From assembly GCA_001295905.1 (NCBI GenBank), contig LJHT01000105.1, forward strand, positions 51,289 through 115,288: a stretch of 64,000 bases of DNA, in the 5' to 3' direction. Shown in pieces: positions 33,998 through 43,200 of the stretch. The notes beneath the pieces are model-generated. The model was given only the letters and a program-made list of their open reading frames with translations. It did not search any database and had not been told where the DNA came from. The stretch's first letter is position 1, and each line of letters starts with the position of its first letter. The position numbers were made by a program, and so were the translations under genes. This DNA is from a beta proteobacterium AAP51. Its GTDB lineage: Bacteria; Pseudomonadota; Gammaproteobacteria; Burkholderiales; Burkholderiaceae_C.

Positions 33998-35686
33998 TCA
34001 ATCCGCTGCCGGCCTCAACTCGCGCCTGAGTATCTTGCCCACGTTGCTCTTGGGCAGTTCGTCGCGGAACTCGATGTACTTCGGGCGCTTGTAGGCGGTG
34101 AAATTGTCCCGGCAGTACGCCTCCACATCGTCTTCCGACAAAGTACTGTCGCTTTTGACGACAAAAAGCTTCACCGCCTCGCCAGACTTCGAATCAGGAA
34201 TACCCACGGCCGCACACTCCAGTACGCCGGGATGCAGGTTGACCACCTGCTCGATCTCGGTCGGGTACACGTTGAACCCAGACACCAGAATCATGTCCTT
34301 CTTGCGGTCCACGATGCGGACGTAGCCCCGCTCGTCCATGATGCCAACGTCGCCAGACTTGAAGTAACCATCGGCAGTCATGACCTTAGCCGTCTCGTCG
34401 TCGCGATTCCAGTAGCCCGCCATCACCTGCGGGCCGCGGATACAAATCTCGCCGGCTTGCCCCAACGGCACGTCGTTGCCTTCATCGTCGCGGATGGCGA
34501 TGGTGGTGGACGGGATCGGCAGACCGATGGTTCCCGTGAATTCGTGTACATCCAAGCGGTTCGAAGTTGCGACGGGAGATGTCTCCGACAGCCCATAACC
34601 TTCAACCACCGGGCAGCCCGTCACCTTCAACCACTTCTCTGCGGTCGCCTTCTGAACCGCCATGCCGCCGCCGTTCGAAACCTTCAGACCAGAGAAATCC
34701 AGCCGGGCAAAGTCCGGGTCGTTGGCCAGCGCATTGAACAGGGTGTTCACCGCCGGGAACATGTGGAAGCGGTGCTTGGACAGTGTGCGCACGAAGCCAG
34801 GGATGTCACGTGGGTTCGGGATGAGCAGGTTCATCGCACCCATGTGGGCCCCGAACAGCGCGCAGATCGTCAACGCGAAGATGTGATACAGCGGCAGCGC
34901 GCACACCACCGTCACCGGGTCGCTGCCCAGTTCTGCCAGCTTGGGGCGAAACCAGGCGTCCACCTGCATCAGATTGGCAACCACATTGCGGTGCAGCAGC
35001 ACCGCACCCTTGCTCACGCCCGTCGTGCCGCCGGTGTACTGAAGGAAGGCCACGTGTTCCGGGCCTACATCCACGCGCCGCAACGGGTAGCGCCACCCTT
35101 CCTCCAGCATCGCGTTGAAGCGCGTCACCGTGCGCTGCCCGTCCAAGGGGAGGCTGAACTCCGGCACCATGCGCTTCACATGCCGCACGGCGAAGTTCAG
35201 GAGGCGGCCGCGCCAATAACCCAGCAGATCGCCAAGAGAGGCTAGAACGACGTGACGAACGTCGGTCTGCTCGATCACCTCTTCCAGCGTAACGGCGAAG
35301 TTCTCCAGCACCACCGCCACCACCGCCCCCGAGTCCTTCAGCTGGTGCTGCAGCTCGCGAGCCGTATAAAGCGGGTTCACATTCACCACCACGAAGCCAG
35401 CGCGCAAGATGCCCGCTATCGCCACCAGGTATTGCGGCACGTTCGGCATCATCACCGCCACGCGGTCGCCTGGCTGCAGGCCCAGGGTCTGCAGCCAGGC
35501 GCCCATCGCCTGGGACATCTCGTCGATGTCGCGGAACTTCAGTCGCTGGTCCATGCAGCACAGCGCGTCTCGCTGGGCGTGCCGGCGAAAGGCCGACTCC
35601 AGCAACTCGGCGACGCTGCGGTAGGCATTCACATCGGCTTGCGCCGGTACGCCTGGGGGGTATTGATCAAGCCAAGGAAACTGCAC
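33998..35686 (-). CDS. Long-chain fatty-acid-CoA ligase (AMP-binding, FadD-like)
   Basis: 562 residues from a GTG start with GGAG 9 nt upstream. ANL-superfamily motifs: YTGGTTGVSKGA (P-loop), LPLYHIFALT, GYGLSETSPVA, DGYFKSGDVGIMDERGYVRI, VDRKKDMILVSGFNVYPTEIE and the terminal KSNVGKILRRELR with catalytic Lys. It activates fatty acids with ATP and CoA in the cytoplasm or at the inner membrane. The FadD assignment is by overall similarity, with length typical of FadD. Its 3' end lies 102 nt after the rrn terminator and converges with it. Confidence 0.92.
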   Translation of the reverse strand: MQFPWLDQYPPGVPAQADVNAYRSVAELLESAFRRHAQRDALCCMDQRLKFRDIDEMSQAMGAWLQTLGLQPGDRVAVMMPNVPQYLVAIAGILRAGFVVVNVNPLYTARELQHQLKDSGAVVAVVLENFAVTLEEVIEQTDVRHVVLASLGDLLGYWRGRLLNFAVRHVKRMVPEFSLPLDGQRTVTRFNAMLEEGWRYPLRRVDVGPEHVAFLQYTGGTTGVSKGAVLLHRNVVANLMQVDAWFRPKLAELGSDPVTVVCALPLYHIFALTICALFGAHMGAMNLLIPNPRDIPGFVRTLSKHRFHMFPAVNTLFNALANDPDFARLDFSGLKVSNGGGMAVQKATAEKWLKVTGCPVVEGYGLSETSPVATSNRLDVHEFTGTIGLPIPSTTIAIRDDEGNDVPLGQAGEICIRGPQVMAGYWNRDDETAKVMTADGYFKSGDVGIMDERGYVRIVDRKKDMILVSGFNVYPTEIEQVVNLHPGVLECAAVGIPDSKSGEAVKLFVVKSDSTLSEDDVEAYCRDNFTAYKRPKYIEFRDELPKSNVGKILRRELRPAAD

Positions 35687-35774
35687 GGATCTACGCTCCG
35701 GGAAACACCAACCGTCTATGGTGGCCCGGCCCGCCAGCCGCGCGGCTCGGTGCTTGCACTAGGCTGGCCTGTCC

Positions 35775-36491
35775 TCAGCGCGACACCCCAGGCGCATCAG
35801 CTCCCGTAAACAACTGCGCCGCCAAAGCCCGTTCACGCTGTGCGATCGTGTCCAGGAAAGTGCTGGCCCCCTTCATGGCACGAAAGGTGTCGAACCCGCG
35901 CTCCAGAAACACTTGCAGAGATCCCAGGCCAGCCACCTGCGCCGGGCCCCGCATCAGACGCAGACTGTGGCGGAGCAGGGGGTTGCGGGTGTAGCCCTCC
36001 AGCGCAGATCCCACCGCCAGCATCAGCGAGATCTGCCTTTCGCGCTCGCGTGGTTGCCCCAGGGCGCGCCAGCATGCACCGTACAAGCGGCCATTCAGGG
36101 CCTCGCCTGTCGGCTTCAGCTCGAGGGCCTTGCGTCCCATCTCGGTGTCGAGTTGTTCAGAGAGCGCATGCAGGCGCCCCAGGCACAGCACCGTGTCGAC
36201 CACATCCCGCGGGAACAGCCTCACCAATGCCGGCACGATGCGCATGAACTGGGCATCGCGGTTGGTGAAATCGGCTGGGCCATACAGGTCTTCAAGAAAA
36301 AACTCCGTAGCCGCTCCGAAGCGGGGGTGCGCCAGCATGTCCGCATAGGTTTGCGCAAAACGCGCATGCTGATAGGCCTTCACGGCCCGCACTTCCTGCC
36401 CCAGCGCGCTGTCCAGCGCCCGCTGCAGCCGCTGTGCTTCCACCTGCTTCAGGCAGTCAACAATCTCCTCACCAGCAGCATTCAGAACCAT
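35775..36491 (-). CDS. FFLEELY-motif protein (conserved, unknown function)
   Basis: 238 residues. The motif ATEFFLEDLYGPADFTNRD (about 62-80) is the hallmark of a conserved proteobacterial protein group known only by this motif. Other features are VPALVRLFP, an all-helical layout and RNPLLRHSLRLMRGPA. No signal peptide or membrane segment. Function is unknown. It sits 88 nt upstream of the acyl-CoA ligase on the same strand and is divergent from the lipase, suggesting a lipid-related context but no proof. Confidence 0.8.
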   Translation of the reverse strand: MVLNAAGEEIVDCLKQVEAQRLQRALDSALGQEVRAVKAYQHARFAQTYADMLAHPRFGAATEFFLEDLYGPADFTNRDAQFMRIVPALVRLFPRDVVDTVLCLGRLHALSEQLDTEMGRKALELKPTGEALNGRLYGACWRALGQPRERERQISLMLAVGSALEGYTRNPLLRHSLRLMRGPAQVAGLGSLQVFLERGFDTFRAMKGASTFLDTIAQRERALAAQLFTGADAPGVSR

Positions 36492-36568
36492 GGGCTTTCA
36501 CTGAAGTGGCGAACCAACTTTCTCCGCATGATGACGCAAGGACCGTCCGCGCGCCCGCCCGTTTGAAG

Positions 36569-37471
36569 ATGGCGCGCATCCAGCAGGTGCTGACGCTGGC
36601 GGCCTTGTTGTTCGCGCTGCTCTGGGCGGCCTACTGCTTCCGCCACGGCGACGCCGCGTGGGCGCCGCTGGGTGCGTTGCTGCTGGCCACGGGCTACGCC
36701 GGCATCCTGGGGCTGGAGTTCCTGCTGTTGGCCTGGGTACACGGCGAGGACCCGACGCCGCGCGCCACGCCCACCCAGCTGCTGAAGGCCTGGTGGGGCG
36801 AGATCGTGCATGCCCCGCAGGTGTTCTGCTGGCGCCAGCCTTTCCAGAGCCAGCGCTACCCTGACCATCTGCCGCCAGATGCGCAAGGGCGCAGGGGCGT
36901 GTTGCTGGTGCATGGCTTCGTCTGCAACCGGGGCTTGTGGAACCCTTGGCTGCAACGCCTGCGCGCGGCTGGCGTGCCATACGTCGCGGTCACCACCGAG
37001 CCCCCTTTCGGCAGCATCGACGACGGCATCGCCACGATCGAGCACGCCATGCGCCAACTCGAGGCTTGCACCGGCTTGGCGCCGGTGCTCGTGGGCCACA
37101 GCATGGGCGGCTTGACGATCAGGCGCTGGTGGGCCGAGATGGGTGACGACCAGCGTGTGCACCACGCCATTACCCTGGGCACGCCGCACCGCGGCACTTG
37201 GCTGGCGCGCTTCGCTCTTTCTCGCAATGTGCGCCAGATGCAGCAGCGCTCGAACTGGCTCGCCACCCTCGCAGCGCGTGAGCCACCCCAGCGCACCGCG
37301 CGCTTCACCTGCTTTCACAGCCACTGCGACAACATCGTGTTCCCGCCCGCCAACGCCACCTTGCCGGGTGCCGACAACCGCCACCTGCCAGGCGTTGCCC
37401 ACGTGCACATGGTCGACCACCCCGCGCCCTGGCAGGCACTGATGGCCTGCCTGGATCAACCCGCGGCGTAA
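36569..37471 (+). CDS. Membrane-anchored alpha/beta hydrolase (lipase/esterase)
   Basis: 300 residues with two N-terminal membrane segments (VLTLAALLFALLWAAYCF and WAPLGALLLATGYAGILGLE). The hydrolase domain follows: RRGVLLVHGFVCNRGLW (oxyanion HG), VLVGHSMGGLTIRRW (nucleophile Ser178), HSHCDNIVFP (Asp) and VAHVHMVDH (His). Alpha/beta hydrolases of this type cleave acyl esters. I infer a membrane-facing lipase or thioesterase. The 3' end overlaps the convergent phhA by 16 nt. The start is set by the first plausible in-frame ATG before the membrane segment; the ribosome site is weak. Confidence 0.87.
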   Translation: MARIQQVLTLAALLFALLWAAYCFRHGDAAWAPLGALLLATGYAGILGLEFLLLAWVHGEDPTPRATPTQLLKAWWGEIVHAPQVFCWRQPFQSQRYPDHLPPDAQGRRGVLLVHGFVCNRGLWNPWLQRLRAAGVPYVAVTTEPPFGSIDDGIATIEHAMRQLEACTGLAPVLVGHSMGGLTIRRWWAEMGDDQRVHHAITLGTPHRGTWLARFALSRNVRQMQQRSNWLATLAAREPPQRTARFTCFHSHCDNIVFPPANATLPGADNRHLPGVAHVHMVDHPAPWQALMACLDQPAA

Positions 37472-38352
37472 GTTCGTTCCCCCGGCAGCACGATGCCGGC
37501 TTCGATTTCGCCTTCGCGCCCGATGCGCTCGCGCACCTCGCGGTAGACGGGCGTGAAGTCAGGCGCGGTGGCTTCGAAGAGCTGCTGGAAGCTCTCGATG
37601 ACGAAGTAGCTGGCCTGGAAGGTGTCGATGCGGTAGCGGCTGCGCATCAGGCGCTGCAGGTCGAAGGCCACGCGCTGCGGTTCACTGGAAGTCACGCTGT
37701 AGCGCAGCTCGCCCGCAGAGCTGAGGATGCCGGCGCCATAGGCCCGCAGCCCCTGCGGCGTGTGGATGAGGCCGAACTCCACCGTGTACCAGTACAGCCG
37801 GGCCAGCAGTTCGCAGGCATCCAGCCGGCTGGCCTTCAAGCCGCCGGCGCCGTAGGCCTGCATGTAGTCGGCGAAGACCGGGTTGAAGAGCAGGGGCACG
37901 TGGCCGAAGAGATCGTGGAAGACATCGGGCTCGACCACGTAGTCGAACTCTTCGGGCGTGCGTATCCAGTCGGTGACGGGAAAACGCCGCTCGGCCAGCA
38001 GCGCGAAGAAGGCTTCTTCCGGTATGAGCCCCGGCACGCCGACGATCTGCCAGCCCGTGGCCTTCATCAAGCGCTCGCTGATGGCGTCGAAGTGCGGAAT
38101 GCGGTCGGGTGCGCCCAGCTGCTGCACGGCGGTGATGAACTCTTCGCAGGCCAGGCCCGGCAGCTGCTGCAGCTGCCTCTCGTACAGGCGGCGGTAGGTC
38201 TGGTGGTCGGCCTCGCTGTACTGCGCGAAGTCTTGCGCGCAGGTGTAGTCGCTGCGCGCCCGGCCGTAGTCGCCGCGCGGAGGGCGGCTGCCCGTGCCGT
38301 AGGTGACGGGGGCCACGCCTTGGTTCACGCCCTTGGGCGAACGGATGTCCAT
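37456..38352 (-). CDS. phhA: Phenylalanine 4-monooxygenase
   Basis: 298 residues, the bacterial monomer size. It hydroxylates phenylalanine to tyrosine with O2 and tetrahydropterin. The non-haem iron ligands are VFHDLFGHVP (His146, His151) and the Glu of YTVEFGL. FDYVVEPD and YGAGILSSAGE complete the pterin site. A good ribosome site (CAGGAG, 6 nt before ATG) supports the start. It is 111 nt downstream of hppD on the same strand, so both steps of tyrosine entry into degradation are together. No pterin recycling (phhB) gene is visible here. Confidence 0.96.
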   Translation of the reverse strand: MDIRSPKGVNQGVAPVTYGTGSRPPRGDYGRARSDYTCAQDFAQYSEADHQTYRRLYERQLQQLPGLACEEFITAVQQLGAPDRIPHFDAISERLMKATGWQIVGVPGLIPEEAFFALLAERRFPVTDWIRTPEEFDYVVEPDVFHDLFGHVPLLFNPVFADYMQAYGAGGLKASRLDACELLARLYWYTVEFGLIHTPQGLRAYGAGILSSAGELRYSVTSSEPQRVAFDLQRLMRSRYRIDTFQASYFVIESFQQLFEATAPDFTPVYREVRERIGREGEIEAGIVLPGERTYAAG

Positions 38353-38463
38353 CGCGAACTCCTGTGACTCGATGTCTCGGTCAAGCCCCTGGCGCGGAGC
38401 CGGGGCTGCCGGGCCGCTGCCAGAGCCCCCTCGGGCGGTGGCAACCGAAGGAAGCCTGAGGGC

Positions 38464-39558
38464 TCACAGCACGCCGCGGCGCATCTGGTCGAGCTCGATG
38501 CTCTCGAACAAGGCCTTGAAGTTGCCCTCGCCGAAGCCCTGGTCGCCCTTGCGCTGGATGAACTCGAAGAAGATGGGGCCGAGCTGGTTCTCGCTGAAGA
38601 TCTGCAACAGCAGCTCGCCCGCCTTGCCGTCGATGAGCACCTTGCGCTGCTGCAGCGCCGCCACGTCCTGCCCGTGGCCTGGAATGCGCTTGTCCACCAG
38701 CTCGTAGTAGGTGTCGATGGTCTCGAGCAGCTTCACGCCGCTGGCGCGCATGGCGTCCACCGTGGCCAGCAACTCGTCGGAGCCCAAGGCGATGTGCTGG
38801 ATGCCTTCGCCGTGGTACTTGTCCAGGTACTCCTGGATCTGCCCGGCCTTCTCGTTGCCTTCTTCGTTGATGGGGATGCGGATCTTGCCGCAGGGGCTGG
38901 TCATGGCCTTGCTCTTCACGCCCGTGACCTGGCCTTCGATGTCGAAGTAGCGCACCTCGCGGAAGTTGAACAGGCGCTCGTAGAAGTCGGCCCACTCGGC
39001 CATGCGCCCGCGGTGCACGTTGTGCGTGAGGTGGTCGATGTAGGTCAGGCCGTGGCCTTTCGGGTTCAGCGCGTCGGTGCCCACGCCCGGCAGCGGTTCG
39101 AAGTCGACATCGAAGAAGCCGATGTTGCCGATGTCGCCGTCCTTGGCGCCGTTCTTGCCGCGCCACTTGTCCACCAGGTAGATCAAGCTGTCGCCAATGC
39201 CCTTGATGGCCGGGATGTTCAGCTCGCCTGGGCCGGCGCTGCCCGCATAGGCCCAGGCGCCGAGTTCTTGCGCACGGGCGAAGGCCTGGCGGGCGTTCTG
39301 CACCCGGAAGGCGATGGCGCAGATGCTGGGCCCGTGCAGGCGCGCGAAACGCTGCGCGAAGCTGTCGGGCTCGGCATTGACGATGAAGTTGATCTCGCCC
39401 TGGCGGTACAGCAGCACGTTCTTGTGGCGGTGCTTGGCAATCGCCCTGAAGCCCATGCGTTCGAACAGTGCGCCCATGGCCACGGGGTCGGGCGCGGCGT
39501 ACTCGATGAACTCGAAGCCGTCGGTGCCCATCGGGTTGTCCCAAGGTGTGAATGACAT
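38464..39558 (-). CDS. hppD: 4-hydroxyphenylpyruvate dioxygenase
   Basis: 364 residues with two glyoxalase-like halves. Iron ligands: His in YIDHLTHNVHRG, His in GIQHIALGSDEL and Glu in IFFEFIQRKGDQGFG. Converts 4-hydroxyphenylpyruvate to homogentisate. The start MSFTPWDNPMG is the family start; upstream frame is non-homologous. Divergent from the Lrp-type regulator, which is likely to control it. The downstream homogentisate genes are not in the window. Confidence 0.96.
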   Translation of the reverse strand: MSFTPWDNPMGTDGFEFIEYAAPDPVAMGALFERMGFRAIAKHRHKNVLLYRQGEINFIVNAEPDSFAQRFARLHGPSICAIAFRVQNARQAFARAQELGAWAYAGSAGPGELNIPAIKGIGDSLIYLVDKWRGKNGAKDGDIGNIGFFDVDFEPLPGVGTDALNPKGHGLTYIDHLTHNVHRGRMAEWADFYERLFNFREVRYFDIEGQVTGVKSKAMTSPCGKIRIPINEEGNEKAGQIQEYLDKYHGEGIQHIALGSDELLATVDAMRASGVKLLETIDTYYELVDKRIPGHGQDVAALQQRKVLIDGKAGELLLQIFSENQLGPIFFEFIQRKGDQGFGEGNFKALFESIELDQMRRGVL

Positions 39559-39669
39559 GGGGCGTCTCTTCGTGCTGCCGTGGATGTGCGCGCACTGTAG
39601 AGCCCCTGCCGCGCAGCTTGTCTGCGAAGCGCGGCGCAGCAACCGCTCGCAACACAGGAAAACTGCACA

Positions 39670-40158
39670 ATGATGGGCATGGAAACCGCAAGCACGCTCG
39701 ACGCCATCGACCGGCGCATTCTTGCTGCGCTGCAACAGCAGGGACGCAGCACCTATGACGAACTGGCTGCGGTGGTGGGCCTGTCAGCCAGCGCCACGCT
39801 GCGCCGCGTGAAGCGGCTGGAAGAAGAGGGCGTCATCGCCGGCTACGTGGCCTTGCTGGCCCCTGAGCGCGTGGGCCTGGGCCTGACGGCCTACATCAAC
39901 GTGCGACTGGCCAAACACCTGGGCCAGGGGGGCAACCCCATCGACGCCTTCACCGCCGCCGTGCAGGCCTGGCCCGAGGTGGTGGAGTGCGTGGCCCTCA
40001 GCGGCGAGATGGACTACCTGCTGCGCGTGCTGGTGCACGACATGGCGCACTACTCGCACTTCGTGATGGACCAGCTGCTGCGCCACCCCTCGGTGCAGGA
40101 CTGCAAGACCAGCTTCATGTTGAAACGTTTGAAGGGGACGACCGCCTTGCCTGTCTGA
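39670..40158 (+). CDS. Lrp/AsnC family transcriptional regulator
   Basis: 162 residues. An N-terminal helix-turn-helix (LDAIDRRILAALQQQGRSTY, then LAAVVGLSASATLRRVKRLE) and a C-terminal RAM ligand domain (VVECVALSGEMDYLLRVLVH) are clear. It is likely to respond to an amino acid or derivative; the divergent position to hppD suggests phenylalanine or tyrosine. AGGA lies 10 nt before the ATG at 39670; a second ATG (39679) is possible. Confidence 0.93.
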   Translation: MMGMETASTLDAIDRRILAALQQQGRSTYDELAAVVGLSASATLRRVKRLEEEGVIAGYVALLAPERVGLGLTAYINVRLAKHLGQGGNPIDAFTAAVQAWPEVVECVALSGEMDYLLRVLVHDMAHYSHFVMDQLLRHPSVQDCKTSFMLKRLKGTTALPV

Positions 40159-40206
40159 AAAGCGCTACCCCTATCAGTACTGCGCTCACATGTCATAAGC
40201 ACGCGG

Positions 40207-40221
40207 GCGGATAGCATCCGC
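40207..40221. promoter_or_regulatory. Perfect short hairpin ahead of the giant surface-protein gene
   Basis: GCGGAT-AGC-ATCCGC gives a six-base stem with a three-base loop, 25 nt before the assigned TTG start. It could be an operator or a leader hairpin. No convincing promoter was found between 40159 and 40245. Confidence 0.4.
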
Positions 40222-40245
40222 ACAAACAACTCATGACCCGCGGTT

Positions 40246-43200
40246 TTGGTCAAAGGCAGTGGCAACGGGTGGAGGAAGCGGGTCCGCTCGGCGGCGGTGG
40301 CCTTGGCAGCGCTGTGTCCGCTGCTGGTCTGGGCCGTGGCCGACCCGCAGATCGCCTCGTTCACCGACACGCCCGACCCCGTGCCGGCCGGCGGCATCTA
40401 TGAGTACGGCATCCGCGTCGACAACAACGGGGTCGATGCCGCCACCAACACGCGCCTGACCGTCACGGTGCCCGCCGGTGCGGCCTTCGTGTCGGCCGCG
40501 CCAACGGCGGCCAACTGCGCGCCCACCTCGGCCAACACGGTGGTCTGCGAACTCGGCACCCTCAACGGCGGCAGCAATTCGCTGGACATCACGCTGCGCT
40601 GGCGTGCGCTGGGGCCGGGGCCGGCCACCGTCAGCGCCACGGCCAGCCTGACGGCCACCAACGACAGCAACCCCGCCAACAACACGCAGAACCAGACCAC
40701 CAGCGTGGTCAGCGGCGCCAACCTCGCACTCAGCAAGGTCGGCGCGCCGGCCACCGTGGTGGGCGGCGCCAATGTCACCTACACGCTGTCCACCAGCAAC
40801 GCCGGCCCCAACAGTTCCGGCGATCTGGTCTTGACGGACAACCTGCCGCCGGCCGTGAGCTTCATTTCCGCGGCCGGCACGGGCTGGGCCTGCAGCCATG
40901 CCGCCGGCGTGGTGACCTGCACGCGCAGCGGCCCGCACGCGGTGGGCGGCGTGATACCCGACGTGGTGCTGGTGGGCCGGGTCAATGCCAGCGGAGGCAC
41001 CATCACCAACAGCGCCACGGTGCTGCCGGCCGCCGCCGGTGGCGTGCCCGACCCCGACACCGCCAACAACACCGCCACCGCCGACAACCTGGTGCTGCCC
41101 GGCGCCGACGTGCGCATCGCGCAAAAGCGCGTGGCCTCGGCGCTGCCAGCCACCGCGGGCACGCCGGTCAGCTTCGTCATCGAAGCCCGCAACGGCGGCC
41201 CGGCCGCGGCGAGCAACGTGGTGGTCACCGATGTGTTGCCGGCCGGCTTTGCTTTCGTCTCGGCCAGCGGCCCGGGCTGGGCTTGCAGCCACGCGGCCGG
41301 CACCGTCACTTGCACGCGCGCCAGCCTGGCCGCCGGTGCCACCGACGACATCACCCTGGTGGCCACCGCACCGTCCAACAACAGCATCGCCCCGGGTGGG
41401 CAGAGCTTCACCAACACGGCCTCCATCAGCGCCAGTTCCACCGACCCCGACCCCGGCAACAACAGCGGCAGCGTGACCCTGCCCATCCTGCGCGACGGCG
41501 CCGACCTCGCGCTGAGCAAGAGCAAGACGCCCAACCCGGTGGCGCTGGGCGGCACGATGGTGAGCATGCTGGTCGTCACCAACAACGGCCCGCGCGTGGC
41601 CACGGGCGCGCTGCGGGTGGTGGAAGTGCTCACCAACGAGAGCTTTCTCAGCGCCAGCGGCACCGGCTGGGTGTGCACGCCGGCCGGCAACGTGGTGAGC
41701 TGCGAACACCCCAACACCGGCGGCTTGCCCGTGGGCAGCAGTCTGCCCACGCTGAGCCTGAGCACGCGCGCCGACACCAGTGGCGGCGTGAGCAACAGCG
41801 CCTGCACGGGCAGCAGCCTGCCCGCCGGGGCCAGCGGCGCCATCGCTTCACCGCCGCCCCAGGGCGACCCCAACACTGGCAACGACTGCGCCACCGTCAC
41901 CAACACCGCCACCACCGTGCGGCCCGACCTGGCCATCAGCAAGGCCACCAGCACGCCGACCGGTGGCGACACGCTGGTGAGCGCCAGCGAAAACAGCGTC
42001 ACCTACACCCTGGTGGTGAGCAACGTCTCGGCCACGGCGCAGTCGGCCACCGGCATCGTCATCACCGATGTCGTGCCCGCCTTCATCGCCGGCCGCAGCA
42101 GCTTCGGCGCCATCACGGCCACGCCTTCGGCCGGCAGCACGGCCACCTTCGGCTGCAGCACCAGCGATGCCACCGTCATCTGCACGCAGACCGGCGGCGC
42201 GCTCGCCCAGGGCGAGAGCGTCACCGTGCTCATCCCGATGAACCGGCCGCTGCAGGAAGGCAGCTACACCAACACCGCCACCGTCTTCAACAACAACGAA
42301 GGCGACCCCAACAGCGGCAACAACAGCGCCAGTTCGCCCGTGACCATCGCGGCCATTGCCGACGTGGAGATGACCGGCAAGAGCGTCACCCCCGGCACCG
42401 TGCGTGCGGGCGAGGTGGCCACCTACGTGATCTCGTACCGCAACAACGGCCCTTCACCGGCCGCAGGCGTGGTGGTGAATGACAGCTTCACCTTCCCGGG
42501 CGGTGCGCCCGCCGATGCCGGCGCCACGCTGGTGGAGATTGCCTCTTCCAAACCCGGCTCGGTGTGCACGGTGGCGGCCGGCGCCGTGTTCAACGCGGCT
42601 GCGCCCAGCTTCAGCTGCAACATCGGCACGCTGGCCAATGGCGAAACCCACACCATCACGCTGCGCCTGCGCCCCAACTTCCAGACGGGTAACGCGGCGC
42701 GCGTGTTTACGAACCTGGCTCGCGTCGTCACCACCACGCCGGAAAGCCCGAGCGGCGGCGACAACGGCAACAACGAGCGCAGCGCCACGCTGAACATCAG
42801 CGCGGCCGCGCTCGACCTGCTGGTGAACAAGACCGACCGCGTCGGCACCGTGAACCTGGACCCCGTGCCCTTCTTTGCCGGCAACACCTTCCTGGGCTAC
42901 CAGGTCACGGTGACCAACAGCGGCCCGAGCTACGGCACCGATGTGCGCATCAACGAGAACATGGTGCCGCCGGCCGGCAAGCGCGTGCGTTTCGTTTGCG
43001 ACGTCACCAGCTTCGGCGGCAGCACCTGCAACGCGCCCAGCCTGTGCACGGCCACCAACCTCACCTCGGGCGCGGGCACGCCAATGCCGGCCTTCAGCTG
43101 CCGCGTGCCGGCCGGCAATGCCACCACCGGCACCGCCGTGGGCGACCTCGCCCCGGGGGCCAGCAAGAACATCTTCCTGCGCTTCGAGGTGCTGGACCAG

